Source of the DNA: Streptomyces sp. P3
GTDB lineage: Bacteria > Actinomycetota > Actinomycetes > Streptomycetales > Streptomycetaceae
Assembly (NCBI GenBank): GCA_016893485.2
Contig: JAFEKX020000001.1
Span: 6,961,501-7,025,500 of the forward strand
Reading direction: 5' to 3'
DNA length: 64,000 bases
This document shows positions 40,878 to 51,910 of the stretch, piece after piece. Under the pieces are notes generated by a model, which was not told where the DNA came from, ran no database searches, and was given only the letters and a program-made list of their open reading frames with translations. Numbering within the stretch: the stretch's first letter is position 1; every line of letters starts with the position of its first letter. The position numbers and the translations under genes are program-made.

Positions 40878-43085
40878 ATGGAGGCATCCCGACTGAGTCG
40901 GCGTTCCGTTCTTGCCGGGGCTTCCGTTGCCGCCGCGCTCACCACCGTGCCGCTTCTCGCCACCAGGGCGCAGGCGGCGGAAGCCCCCGCCTACCGCTGG
41001 CGCAATGCCGTGATCGGTGGCACCGGATTTGTCACCGGTGTTCTTTTCCACCCCTCCGTCCGTGGGCTCGCCTACGCCCGTACCGACATCGGCGGTGCCT
41101 ACCGCTGGGACGACCGGACCGCCCGCTGGACCCCCTCACGGACCAACTCGGCTGGGACGACTGGAACTTGCTCGGGGTGGAGGCCCTCGCCGTCGACCCC
41201 GCGCACCCGGACCGGCTGTACCTCGCCCTCGGCACCTACGCCCAGTCCTGGGCGGGCAATGGTGCCGTACTCCGCTCCGAGGACCGGGGCACGACCTGGA
41301 CCCGCACCGACCTCACCGTGAAGCTCGGCGGCAACGAGGACGGGCGGGGTGCGGGGGAGAGGCTGCTTGTCGATCCCCGGGACAGTGACACCCTGTGGCT
41401 CGGCACCCGGCACGACGGGCTGCTCAAGTCGACCGACCGGGGCGTCACTTGGGCAGCCGTGAGCGGCTTCCCGGCGACCGTCAGCCAGAGCGGCCAGGGC
41501 GTCACCTTCCTCGTCGCCGTCGGGCGTGCCGTCTACGCCGGGTGGGGTGACGGCGACTGGAGCGCAGGCGCCGTCAACCTCTACCGGACCACCGACGGCG
41601 CCACCTGGACCGCCGTCCCCGCGCAGCCCACCGGCACCTCCGCCAAGGTCCCGATCCGGGCCGCCTACGACGCGCGTGCCCGCGAGCTGTACGTGACGTA
41701 CGCCGACGCGCCCGGGCCCAACGGGCAGTCCACCGGCAGTGTGCACAAGTTGGCTGTGGCCGACGGGACTTGGCGCGAGGTCACGCCGGTGAAGCCGGGG
41801 GACCACGTCCGACGGGTCCGCCGACAGCTTCGGGTACGGCGGAGTCGCCGTCGACGCCCGTCGCGCCGGCACCGTCGTCGTCTCCACCAACAACCGCTGG
41901 GCGGCCGTCGACACCCTGTACCGGACCACCGACGGCGGCCGTACCTGGACCTCCCTCAAGGACGCTGCCGTCTTCGACGCGTCCGAGACTCCTTTCCTCA
42001 AGTGGGGTGCGGATGAGCCGAAGTTCGGCTGGTGGATCCAGGCCGTGGCCGTCGACCCGTACGACTCGAAGCATGTCGTCTACGGCACCGGCGCCACGCT
42101 CTACGGCACCCGTGACCTCACCCACTGGGCGCCGCGGGTCCGTGGCCTGGAGGAGACGTCCGTGATCCAGCTGATCTCGCCCCCGGTCGGGGAGGCGCAC
42201 CTGATCAGCGCCTCGCGGGACATCGGCGTGATGTACCACGAGCGGCTCACGGCGTCTCCGTCGCGCGGCATGGCGACGAACCCCGTGTTCGGGTCGGCGA
42301 CCGGGATCGCGCAGGCCGCGGGCAGGCCGTCGTACGTAGTCCGCACGGGCTTCGGCGACCACGGCAACGGTGCGTACTCCCGCGACGGCGGGCGGAGCTG
42401 GGCGCCCTTCGCTGCCCAGCCCGACATCGCCGGGGACTCACCGGGGCCGATCGCCACCAGCGCCGACGGCGGCACGCTGCTGTGGTCCTTCGTGCACTGG
42501 GACGGCACGAAGTACCCCGCTCACCGCTCGGCGGACAACGGCGCGACCTGGACCGAGGTCTCCTCCTTCCCGAAGGGCGCCACGCCGGTCGCCGACCCGG
42601 CCGACCCGACGCTCTTCTACGCATACGACACCGACACAGGAACGCTATACGCCAGCACTGACAGTGGCCTTTCGTTCGCACAGCGTGCGGATGGACTGCC
42701 CTCCGGCGACAGCCAGTACCAGCTGGTCGCGGCGCCCGGGCGGTCCGGTGACCTGTGGCTCAGCGTCAAGTGGAACGGGCTCTACCGGTCCGTCGACGGG
42801 GGCGTCAGCTTCTCGAAGGTGGCCAGTTGCCGGGCCTCCCACACGCTCGGCTTCGGCAAGGCCGCGCCCGGCGCCGACTACCCGGCGATCTATCAGGTCG
42901 GCTCCACCGAGACCCTCACCGCCGTCTACCGCTCCGACGACGAGGCGCGGACCTGGGTGCGCATCAACGACGACCAGCATCAGTGGGGCTGGACCGGGCA
43001 GGCCATCGTCGGTGACCCGCGCGTCCACGGGCGCGTCTACCTCGCCAGCAACGGGCGCGGCATCCAGTACGGGGAGCGGCTCTGA
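40878..43085 (+). CDS. GH74 xyloglucanase (Tat-secreted)
   Basis: This is an endo- or exo-acting xyloglucan hydrolase of about 735 residues. The twin-arginine signal is LSRRSVLAGASVAAALTTVP. The first beta-propeller holds GLAYARTDIGGAYRWD, with the catalytic Asp of GH74, and several Asp-box BNR repeats (SEDRGTTWTRT, STDRGVTWAAV, TTDGGRTWTSL, SADNGATWTEV, STDSGLSFAQ). The C-terminal WVRINDDQHQWGWTG carries the second catalytic Asp and is the family signature. The ATG at 40878 has GAGG upstream. Frame breaks lie near 41133 and near 41805. The stop overlaps the GH42 start by one base. Substrate assignment follows the family and the locus. Confidence 0.9.
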
Positions 43086-45056
43086 TGCCTCACCTCGGCG
43101 ACGCCACGCGCGGGCGCATCCTCTTCGGCGGCGACTACAACCCCGAACAGTGGCCCGAGGAGACCTGGCACGAGGACGTCCGGCTGATGAAGGACGCCGG
43201 CGTCAACTCCGTCACCCTCGGCGTCTTCTCCTGGGCCAAGCTCGAACCGGAGCCGGGAGCACGGGAGTTCGGCTGGCTCGACCGGCTGATGGACCTGATG
43301 CACGACAACGGCATCGGCGTCGTCCTCGCCACCCCCACCTCCTCACCACCCCCATGGCTCGGCCGCCTCCACCCGGAGACCCTGCCCCGCGACGCCGACG
43401 GCCGGATCGAATGGTGGGGCGGACGGCAGCACTTCTCGCACTCCAGCGCCGTCTACCGCCACCACGCCGCCGCCATCACCGAGACCCTGGCCGCCCGTTA
43501 CGGCAGCCACCCCGCGCTCACGATGTGGCACATCAACAACGAGTACTGCACCTTCGACTACGGCGACGAGGCCGCCGTCGCCTTCCGCCGCTGGCTGCGC
43601 ACGAGGTACGGCACCCTCGACGCCCTCAACTCGGCCTGGGGCACGGCCTTCTGGAGCCAGGGCTACGACACCTGGGACGGCGTCCTGCCTCCGCGGCACG
43701 CCCACTACCTGAACAACCCCACCCACGTGCTCGACTTCCGGCGGTTCACCTCCGACATGCTCCTGGAGTGCTGCACCGCCGAGCGCGACATCGTCCGCCG
43801 GCACACCCCGCACCTCCCGGTCACCACCAACTTCATGCCGCTGTGGGTGGGGCAGGACGGCTGGCGCTGGTCCGAGGAGGAGGACGTCGTCTCGGTGGAC
43901 CTCTATCCCGATCCGCGCGATCCGCTCGGCGCCCAAAGTGCCGCCCTCGTCCAGGACTTGACCCGCTCCCAGGCGCACGGCGGCCCCTGGATGCTCATGG
44001 AACAGGCCGCCGGACCCGTCAACTGGCGCGGCGTGAACCACCCCAAGCCACGCGGCCTCAACCGCCTCTGGTCCCTCCAGGCCGTGGCCCGGGGCGCCGA
44101 CGCCGTCTGCTACTTCCAGTGGCGTCAGTCCCGCCAGGGCGCCGAGAAGTTCCACTCCGGCATGCTCAGCCACGCGGGGGAGCAGGGCCGCACCTTCCAG
44201 GAGGTGAAGCAGCTCGGCGCCGAACTCGCCCGGATCGGCGTCGAAGTGACGGGCACTCACCTCACCGCCGACATCGCGATCCTGCACGACTGGAACGCCT
44301 GGTGGGCGGGTTCGCAGGACGGCCGTCCCTCCACCGAGGTCGACTACCCGGACGTCCTCCGCGCCTGGCACCGCGCCCTCTGGGAGTCCCACCACACCAC
44401 CGACCTCGCCCACCCCGAACACGACCTGACCGCCTACAAGTTGGTCGTCGTCCCGCAGCTCTACCTCCTCACGGACACCGCGATCGACAACCTCCTCGCC
44501 TACGTCCGCGCCGGCGGCACCCTGGTCTCCGGCTTCCTCACCGGCATCGCCGACGAGGACGACCGCGTACGCCCCGGCGGCATGGACCCCCGCCTCCGCG
44601 AACTCTTCGGCATCCGCACCCTGCACGAGTGGTGGCCGCTGGACGCGGGGGAGACGGTGGAGTGCGAGGGGTTCCGCGGGACGCTGTGGTCCGAGGAGAT
44701 CGAGCCGGAGGACGACGGCGTCGACGAGGTGATGCCGTACAAGGGCGGGGAGTTGGACGGCCTGCCCGCGGTCCTGCGCAGGGGCCGGTCCTGGTACGTC
44801 TCGACGCTCCCGAACCGGACGCGCTGCGGGACCTGCTCGCCCGTGTCGCCGCCGACGCGGGGTGCGTCCGGTGCTCGCCGGGCTTCCCTCGGGCGTGGAG
44901 GCCGTGCGGCGCGGAGAGCTGCTGTTCCTCCTCAACCACGGCCGCGAACCAGTCACCCTCGATCTCCCGGGCACCCACCGGGACCTGCTCACCGACACGA
45001 CCGTCGGGGGCGGGATCGTCCTCGGCCGCTACGGTGCGGCAGTGTTGCGCCCATGA
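43085..45056 (+). CDS. GH42 beta-galactosidase
   Basis: This enzyme of about 658 residues has no signal peptide, so it acts on imported oligosaccharides. It starts ILFGGDYNPEQWPEETWHED, as GH42 proteins do. The acid/base Glu is in LTMWHINNEYCTFDYG and the nucleophile Glu in GGPWMLMEQAAGPVNW. The trimerisation/Rossmann-like domain contains LVVVPQLYLLTDTAIDNLLA, and a small C-terminal beta domain ends with IVLGRYGAAVLRP. It shares one base with GH74 and overlaps GH95 by four. Frame drops are near 44810 and 44862. It would remove galactosyl side groups. Confidence 0.9.
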
Positions 45057-47306
45057 CCAGCGAACACGCACCGGCCGACCCGTCGGCCCCCGGCCCCGTA
45101 CACGCCACCTGGGAGCCCCGCCCCGCCGCCCGCTGGGAGGACGCCTTCCTCAGCGGCAACGGCCACCACGGCGTCCTTGTGTTCGGTGATCCGAACGACG
45201 ACCGTGTCATCGTCACCCACCACACCCTCGTCCGCCCGAACGGCGCCGAACACGCCCGGCCTCCCCGCCTGGCCGCCGAACTCCCGCACTCCAGGCCCGG
45301 TTGCTCGCCGGTGACCTCACCGCAGCCGAGGGCTTCACGGACGACCGCCCGCTCCAGTGGGTGCAGCCCTTCCACCCGGCGTTCCAGCTACGGCTGCGCA
45401 GACCGCCCGGCACCCAGGCCGACGACTACCGCCGCACCGTCGACTTCACCACCGGCGAGGTGACGGCCGCCGCCTCCGATCCGGACTGGCGCAGCCGCGT
45501 CTTCGTCTCCCGCGCCGACGACGTCGTCGTCCAGCACATCACCGCCCCCGACCTCACCCTCGACCTCGCCCTGGACCACCAACTCCCGGGAGCGCCGCCC
45601 GGGTTGGGCGTCGGTCACGGCACCCTCCTCACCCCCGAGGGCGCCCTGCTCAGCCTCCGCGTCCGCTACCCCGACAGCGACCGCGCGTACACCGGCGTCA
45701 CCCTGGCCGTGGTCACCGGCGGCACGACACGCCTCGCCCCGCCGGGGTCCGGATCGCCGGTGCCACCGAGGTCCTGCTCCTCACCCGGGTGCGACGCCAC
45801 ACCGGCGAGCTGGACGTCGTGGAAGAGACGCGTGCCCTGCGGGAGTTGATCGACGAGCGGTCGGACATCTGCGACTACGAGGCTCTTCTCGACCGGCATC
45901 TCGCCCTGCACCGGACCGCCTACGGCCGGGTCGCCCTCGACCTCCATGCCGCTGACGCCGAACGGGCGCTGCCCGGAAGCGAGTTGTTGAAGCGGACCCG
46001 TGATTCGGCGCTGCTCGAACGGCTCTTCGCCGCCGGGCGTTATCACCTTCTCTCCGCCAGCGGTCTGTGTCCGCCCCGGCTCACCGGGCTGTGGACCGGG
46101 GACTGGGACACGGCCTGGTCGGGGGCGTTCACGAACGACGCCAACCTCAATCTCCAGACCGCCTCCGCCGCGAGCGCCGCCCTGCCCGAAGTCACCGACG
46201 CGCTCACGTCCTTGATTGATCGTCAGCTCGACGACTGGAAGGAGAACGCCCGGGCCGTCTTCGGGGCCCGGGGTGTCGTCGCCCCCGCGCACACCGACGG
46301 GGAGTCCGGGCTGTCGTACCACTTCAGCCGGGAGTACCCGCTGCACCTCTGGACCGCCGGGGCCGACTGGCTGCTCAAGCCGCTCGTCGACCACGACGAG
46401 ACGCGCGGTACCCGTGATCCGCGTACCGCCGCCGCGCTCGCCGAAGTCGCCCTGTTCTACGAGGACTTCCTCATCGCAGAACGCGGCGACGCCGACGGCC
46501 GCCTCGTCATCGTCCCCTCGTACTCGCCCGAGAACCGGCCCGCGAACGCCAGTTGGGGTGCGATCAACGCGGCGATGGACCTCTCCGCCGCCCGGCACGC
46601 GCTCGAAACGGCTGCCGCGTACCACCCGGGTACGCCGGAGGCCCTGCGGTGGCGTGCCCTCGCCGACCGGCTGCCGTCGCACCGGGTCAACTCCCAGGGC
46701 GCGCTGGCCGAATGGGCCTGGCCGGGCCTCGACGACACCTACGACCACCGTCATCTCAGTCACCTCTACGGCGTGTGGCCGCTCGACGAGATCAACCCGT
46801 ACGACACCCCGCGGCTCGCCGCCGCCGCGCACCGCGCGCTCCAACTCCGGGGCGCCGAGAACGACTCCGCGCACGGGCATCTGCATCACGCACTGGTCGC
46901 CGCCCGGCTGCGGGACGGCGAGCGGGTCGCGCACGCCCTCGGGCAGGTGCTCGACGGTGACTTCTTCCACGCCTCGCTGATGAGCGCGCACTACCCGAAC
47001 CGCGACGTCTACAACGCGGACGCGGCGCACACCCTGCCCGGCGTGCTCGTCGAGGCGCTCGTGCAGTCGACCCCCGACCGGCTGGTTCTGCTGCCCGCGC
47101 TGCCCGCGGCGTATCCGCACGGTCAACTCACCGGCGTACGCACGAGGTTCGGGGCGGAGGTCGAACTGCGCTGGACGCCCCACTCCGCCACGGCGCTGAT
47201 CCGGCCGTCCCGTACCCACCGCGTCGAACTCCGGACTTCCGCCGGCACGGAGCCGCTCGACCTCGTCGCCGGAGAAGACCGCGTCCTCACCCTGGGGGCG
47301 CGGTAG
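45053..47306 (+). CDS. GH95 alpha-L-fucosidase (1,2-alpha type)
   Basis: This inverting fucosidase of about 751 residues is cytoplasmic as no signal peptide is seen. The N-terminal beta domain has RWEDAFLSGNGHHGVLVFGD. The (alpha/alpha)6 barrel contains RLTGLWTGDWDTAWSGAFTN, DANLNLQTASAA, VIVPSYSPENRPAN and WPGLDDTYDHRHLSHLYGVW, which are GH95 hallmark blocks with the conserved Glu/Asn/Asp residues. Frame drops are near 45290 and 45750. The start overlaps GH42 (ATGA). It could remove the terminal fucose of dicot xyloglucan. Confidence 0.9.
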
Positions 47307-47343
47307 CCACTCGCAATCTCCCCCCACCCATGGAAGGGACACC

Positions 47344-48057
47344 ATGGCAACACGCAAGCCGGGCCGCGTACTCACGGCCGTTCTCGCCCCCGCCCTCGCG
47401 CTCGGAGCCACCGTCGCGCTCGCCTCGGCCCCCGCGTCCGCCGCCGTCTGGAGCTCCTGCGACCAGTGGGGCTCCACGACCCTGAACGGCTACACGCTCT
47501 ACAACGACATCTGGGGCTCCGGCGCCGGCAGCCAGTGCATCTGGGCCAACTCCGGTACCAACTGGGGCGTCAACGCCAACCACCCCAACACCGGTGGCAT
47601 CAAGGCCTATCCGAACGCCAAGAAGGTGATCGGCAAGTCGATCACCTCGCTCGGCTCGCTCAAGAGCAGCTACAACGTCACGGTGCCGTCGTCCGGCGCG
47701 TACAACACGTCGTACGACATCTGGGACACCAACTACGCCTACGAGATCATGCTCTGGGTCAACAAGACCGGAGCGGTCGGCCCGCTCGGCACCTCACAGG
47801 GCAGCCTCACGCTGGGCGGCTCCACCTGGACCGTCTACAAGGGCAACAACGGTGCCAACGACGTGTTCTCGTTCGTGCGCAGCTCCAACTCCTCGTCCGG
47901 GACGATCGACATCCTGCCGATCCTCAAGTGGATCAAGGACACCAAGGGCTGGTTCGGCAACGTGACCATCGGGGACCTGCAGTTCGGCTTCGAGATCACG
48001 TCCTCGTCCGGCGGGCTCGCCTTCACCACCAACAGCGAGAGCGTCACCAGTAGTTGA
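47344..48057 (+). CDS. Secreted GH12 endoglucanase/xyloglucanase
   Basis: This 237-residue secreted enzyme is intact. The signal peptide is RVLTAVLAPALALGATVALASAPASA. The jelly-roll domain includes NDIWGSGAGSQCIW, the nucleophile Glu in YAYEIMLWVNKTG and the acid/base Glu in LQFGFEITSSSGG, the two GH12 landmarks. It ends without a carbohydrate-binding module. The ATG at 47344 follows GGAAGGG. It closes the plus-strand run of the locus, 37 bases after the GH95 stop, and probably cuts the glucan backbone outside the cell together with GH74. Confidence 0.92.
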   Translation: MATRKPGRVLTAVLAPALALGATVALASAPASAAVWSSCDQWGSTTLNGYTLYNDIWGSGAGSQCIWANSGTNWGVNANHPNTGGIKAYPNAKKVIGKSITSLGSLKSSYNVTVPSSGAYNTSYDIWDTNYAYEIMLWVNKTGAVGPLGTSQGSLTLGGSTWTVYKGNNGANDVFSFVRSSNSSSGTIDILPILKWIKDTKGWFGNVTIGDLQFGFEITSSSGGLAFTTNSESVTSS

Positions 48058-48072
48058 CCCCGTGTAGTCCGG

Positions 48073-48447
48073 TCAGCCGCCCGGTCCCCGCACTCCGCGA
48101 GGGCCGGGCGGTGCCACGACGAGCGCGGCGACCCAGCTGCCGAGCGCGGTCAGCGTGAGGGCGAACACCGCCGGATTGACGTACCCGGGAACGGTGTCGG
48201 CGACGTAACTCCCGCCGTCCGACGTCTCGCAGACGAACCGGAGCGGGACGAAGGCCAACGAGTAGTCGGTGACGCTCTGGACCTTCTCGTCGTACTGCCG
48301 GCCGCTCGTACGGCAGGGCCGCGGCGGCGATGAGCCGGCGCCGCCGTCCTCCGCCTCCAGCAGCGCGCCCAGGACGTGCAACAGGCCCCAGAGATACAGG
48401 GCGAACGCGGCGAGGCCCGCCGCGAGGGCGAGCTTGCGTAACACCAT
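48073..48447 (-). CDS. Small two-helix membrane protein, unrecognised
   Basis: The protein has 124 residues with an N-terminal helix (LALAAGLAAFALYLWGLLHV) and a C-terminal helix (VFALTLTALGSWVAALVVAP). An outside loop of about 60 residues lies between them with two Cys (RPCRTSG and RFVCETSDG) that could pair. No known family is apparent. No good ribosome site is seen before the ATG at 48447, so the start is uncertain. It lies between the convergent GH12 and the GH31 genes on the GH31 strand, with a gap of about 100 bases; a link to the sugar locus is not shown. Confidence 0.5.
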   Translation of the reverse strand: MVLRKLALAAGLAAFALYLWGLLHVLGALLEAEDGGAGSSPPRPCRTSGRQYDEKVQSVTDYSLAFVPLRFVCETSDGGSYVADTVPGYVNPAVFALTLTALGSWVAALVVAPPGPRGVRGPGG

Positions 48448-48550
48448 CGGAGGAGTCCAGCAGAACAAGATCGACACGGCTGTGACGGAAGCCACAGTTC
48501 CGCGCAACGGAAGCGTCACGGGCGCCCGCCCCCACCGGGCGCCCCGGCCC

Positions 48551-50595
48551 CTACTCCGCCACGGGCAGCGCCGCCCGTCCCGCAGGAACAGCGGGATGCG
48601 GTCCAGCGGGGCGTCCACCGTGACCGCCGTACCGCCCTCGTACGTCTCGCCCGTCCACGCGTCCGTCCACCACGCGCCCGCCGGGAGGTACGCCGTACGG
48701 ACCGTGGCGCCGGCCGTCAGCACCGGCGCGACCAGCAGGTCCGGGCCGAAGAGGTAGGCGTCGTCGACCGACCAGGCCGCCGCGTCCTCGGGGAACTCCA
48801 GGAACAGCGGGCGCATCACCGGCAGCCCCTCCTCGTGCGCGGCGCGCATCACGTCCAGGACGTACGGCCGCAGGCGTTCGCGGAGCCGCAGGTACTTCTC
48901 CAGGATCGGCAGGGCCCGATCGCCGTACGACCAGACCTCGTTGGGGCCGCCGGTCATGTCGGGGCCCAGCGGCATGCCCGGGTCGCGGAAGCCGTGCAGG
49001 CGCATCAGCGGGGACAGCGCGCCGAACTGGAACCAGCGGACCATGACTTCTTGGTACGCCGGGTCGTCCGGGTCGCCGCCGTGGAAGCCGCCGATGTCGG
49101 TGTTCCACCAAGGGATACCGGACAGCGCGGTGTTGAGGCCGGCGGCGATCTGGCGGCGCAGGGTCGGGAAGTCGGTGCCGATGTCACCCGACCAGAGCGC
49201 GGCGCCGTGACGCTGACTGCCCGCCCACGCCGAGCGGTTGAGGGTGATGATCTCGTCGTCACCGACGCCCTCGGCGCGCAACCCCTCCGCGAACGCGCGG
49301 GAGTTCTCCGCCGGGTACATGTTGCCGACCTCAAGGCCCGGTCCCGCCCAGTAGCGCAGGTTCTCCTGGTGGCCCGGCTTCAGCTCGGGCTCGCACGCGT
49401 CCAGCCAGAAGGCCGTGATGCCGTACGGGGCAAGGTAGTTGTCGCGGATTCTCGACCAGAGGAACTCGCGGGCCTCGGGGTTGGTGGCGTCGTAGAAGGC
49501 CACCTGGACGGTCGACGCGACCCCCTTGTCCGGCCAGTCGGCGTGGGCCATCGGGCCGTACTGGGTGCCGATGAGGTAGCCGCGCTGCTCCAGTACGCCG
49601 TGGTTCTCGCTCAGCGGGGACACCGACGGCCAGACGCTCACCACCAACTTCACCCCCAGCTCGTCGAGTTCGCGGACCATGGCCGCCGGGTCGGGCCACT
49701 CCGCCGGGTCGAACTTCCAGTCGCCCAGGTGCGTCCAGTGGAAGAAGTCGCAGACGATCGCGGAGAGGGGAGCTCGCGGCGCTTGTACTCCCGTGCCACG
49801 GCGAGGAGTTCGGCCTGCGTGCGGTAGCGCAGCTTGCACTGCCAGAAGCCCGCCGCCCACCCGGGAGCATCGGCGTACGGCCCGTCACCGCGCTGTAGCG
49901 GCGCTGGCCGTCGGCCGGGTCGCCCGCGGTGATCCAGTAGTCCAGCTGCCGGGCCGAATCCGCCACCCAGCGTGTGCCGTTGCCGGCCAGCTCCACGCGG
50001 CCGATCGCCGGATTGTTCCACAGCAGGGTGTAACCGCGGCTGGAGACGAGGACCGGGATGCCGACCTCGGCGTTGCGCTGGACCAGGTCGAGGACCAGGC
50101 CCTTCTGGTCCAGCTTCCCGTGCTGGTGCTGTCCGAGGCCGTACAGCTTCTCGCCCTCGTACGCGGCGAAGCGCTGTTCCAGGCGGTGGTGGCCGTTGCC
50201 GACCGCCGTGTAGAGGCGCGAGCCGGGCCACCAGAAGTGGGCGCGGGCCTCGGCGAGGAGCTCGCCGGAGTCGGCGGTGCGCAGGAAGCGGACCAGGCCC
50301 TCGGCGTCCACCTCGACCGTCAACTCGCCCACGGTCAGGGTGCCTTGGCCGTCCTCGATCTTGACGCTCGCCTCGGTGGGCGGTGCCTCGTCCAGGAGGG
50401 CGCCGGGCAGTCCTTCGAGCAGCGGGCCGCCGAGCCGGGCCCTGACCCGGACCGCGTCCGGTCCCCACGGTTCGATCCGCAGGGTCTCCTGGCGGCCGCT
50501 CCACTCCAGCGCGCCGTCCCGCTCGCGGAACGTTCCGACGGTGGGGAGGACTGCGCGAGGCTGACCTCGGACTGGATTTCGGCATGCTGATTCAC
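48551..50595 (-). CDS. GH31 alpha-xylosidase-like glycoside hydrolase
   Basis: This enzyme of about 680 residues has no signal peptide. The N-terminal beta domain reads EWSGRQETLRIEPWGPDAVR and GEKLYGLGQHQHGKLDQKG. The barrel has AIVCDFFHWTHLGDWKFDPA, the nucleophile Asp in TAFWLDACEPELKPG, the acid/base Asp in ALWSGDIGTDFPTLRRQI and SGIPWWNTDIGGF. These blocks are close to GH31 alpha-xylosidases. The GTG at 50595 follows AGGAG (MNQHAEIQSEVSLAQSSPP), a better start than the ATG at 50585. Breaks lie near 50540, 49865, 49775 and 48575. It would remove the xylose of xyloglucan oligosaccharides. The lacI gene lies 65 bases upstream on the same strand. Confidence 0.88.
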
Positions 50596-50659
50596 GAGGA
50601 GTGCTCCTGGAGGAAAGCAGAACAGGGGGTAACCGCACAAACACGTGGAGCGTGGCTGG

Positions 50660-51673
50660 TCAAGAAGCCGACGGTGCCGGTCCCGTGCTCGCCCGCACCG
50701 TCAACTCCGGCGCGATCAGCACGACTTCGTCGCTGCCGCGGCCGTCCAGCTTGGCCACCAGATGCTCCACGGCGTAACGGCCCATCTCCTGGGCGGGGAT
50801 GGCGACGGACGTCAGCCGCACCGAGGCCTGGGTGGCGACCTGGTCGGGGCAGACCGCGACCACCGACACGTCCTCCGGCACCGCCCGGCCCTGCTGGCGC
50901 AGCAGCGCGAGCAGCGGCTCGACCGCCGACTCGTTCTGCACGACGAAGCCCGTGGTGCCGGGGCGCTCGTCGAAGACCCGGGCCAGGGTCAGCGACATCG
51001 CGTCGTACCCGCCCTCGCACGGCCGGTGCAGCACCCGCAGGCCCAACTCCCGTGCCCGGGACCGGAGTCCGTCGAGGGTGCGCTCGGCGAAACCGGTGTG
51101 CCGCTCGTAGACCGCGGGGGCCTCGCCGATGACAGCGATGTCGTGGTGACCGAGCTTGGCGAGGTGTTCGACGCACAGCGCGCCGGTCGCCCCGAAGTCG
51201 AGGTCGACGCAGGTCAGTCCGGTGGTGTCGGCGGGGAGGCCGATGAGCACGGAGGGCTGGTCGGTGCCGCGCAGCAACGGCAGCCGCTCGTCGTCGAGTT
51301 CGACGTCCATCAGGATCATCGCGTCGGCGAGGCCGCTGCCGGTGACCCGGCGCACCGCGTCGGGACCCTCCTCGCCGGTGAGCAGCAGGACGTCGTAGCC
51401 GTGCAGGCGGGCGGTGGTCGCCACGGCGATGGCGATCTCCATCATCACCGGCACGTACATGTCGGTGCGCAGCGGCACCATCAGCGCGATGATGTTGGAC
51501 CGGCTGCTGGCGAGGGCGCGGGCGCCCGCGTTCGGGTGGTAGCCCAGCTCGCGGATGCTCTGCTCGACCCGCTGCCGGGTGGCTCCGGAGATGGACCGCT
51601 TGCCGCTGAGGACATAGCTCACCGTGCTCGCCGAGACTCCGGCGTGCTGGGCGACCTCGGCGAGGGTGACCAT
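50660..51673 (-). CDS. LacI-family transcriptional repressor of the glycan locus
   Basis: This 337-residue regulator is intact. The N-terminal helix-turn-helix is TLAEVAQHAGVSASTVSYVL, followed by the hinge helix HPNAGARALASSRSN. The periplasmic-binding-protein-like sugar domain contains VLIGLPADTTGLTCVDLDF and VPEDVSVVAVCPDQVATQAS. Its own start is 17 bases from an imperfect copy of the palindrome that also precedes GH3 and the transporter, and a perfect 18-base copy is further upstream, so it probably regulates itself and the whole 34-52 kb region. The inducer is likely a xyloglucan-derived sugar. Confidence 0.92.
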   Translation of the reverse strand: MVTLAEVAQHAGVSASTVSYVLSGKRSISGATRQRVEQSIRELGYHPNAGARALASSRSNIIALMVPLRTDMYVPVMMEIAIAVATTARLHGYDVLLLTGEEGPDAVRRVTGSGLADAMILMDVELDDERLPLLRGTDQPSVLIGLPADTTGLTCVDLDFGATGALCVEHLAKLGHHDIAVIGEAPAVYERHTGFAERTLDGLRSRARELGLRVLHRPCEGGYDAMSLTLARVFDERPGTTGFVVQNESAVEPLLALLRQQGRAVPEDVSVVAVCPDQVATQASVRLTSVAIPAQEMGRYAVEHLVAKLDGRGSDEVVLIAPELTVRASTGPAPSAS

Positions 51674-51690
51674 CCAGCTCTCCAAGCTTT

Positions 51691-51705
51691 GTGAAGCGCT
51701 TCGAC
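51691..51705. promoter_or_regulatory. LacI-type operator at the repressor start
   Basis: GTGAAGCGCTTCGAC is one base short of a perfect palindrome of the same family (TGAAGCGCTTCGA), about 18 bases from the lacI start codon on the minus strand. This placement fits autoregulation. Confidence 0.75.
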
Positions 51706-51777
51706 AGTGCGCGTTGCTGACAAGGGCGAGTGAGGGTGGTTCGACATTAGCTTCAGGCGGTGTGGGTGTCCATAGGT

Positions 51778-51795
51778 TGTCGAAGCGCTTCGACA
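51778..51795. promoter_or_regulatory. LacI-type operator, longest perfect copy
   Basis: TGTCGAAGCGCTTCGACA is a perfect 18-base palindrome, the most complete copy in the window. It lies upstream of lacI and, in the other direction, of the truncated GH12-like remnant. Confidence 0.85.
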
Positions 51796-51910
51796 CTTTC
51801 TGGAAGCACCGGCGTCCGCGAGATTCTCCGGGTGGGGAGGCAAGCTCCGGGCCGGTCGGCGGCCACTGAGAGGTCGTAGACGAACCGTCCCCCGGAAGGA
51901 CCCCCGATGC

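Noticed and set aside
42370..45189. 939-codon plus frame across GH74 and GH42
   Set aside because: Arg/Pro/His-rich shadow; the true products are in the other two frames with catalytic motifs.
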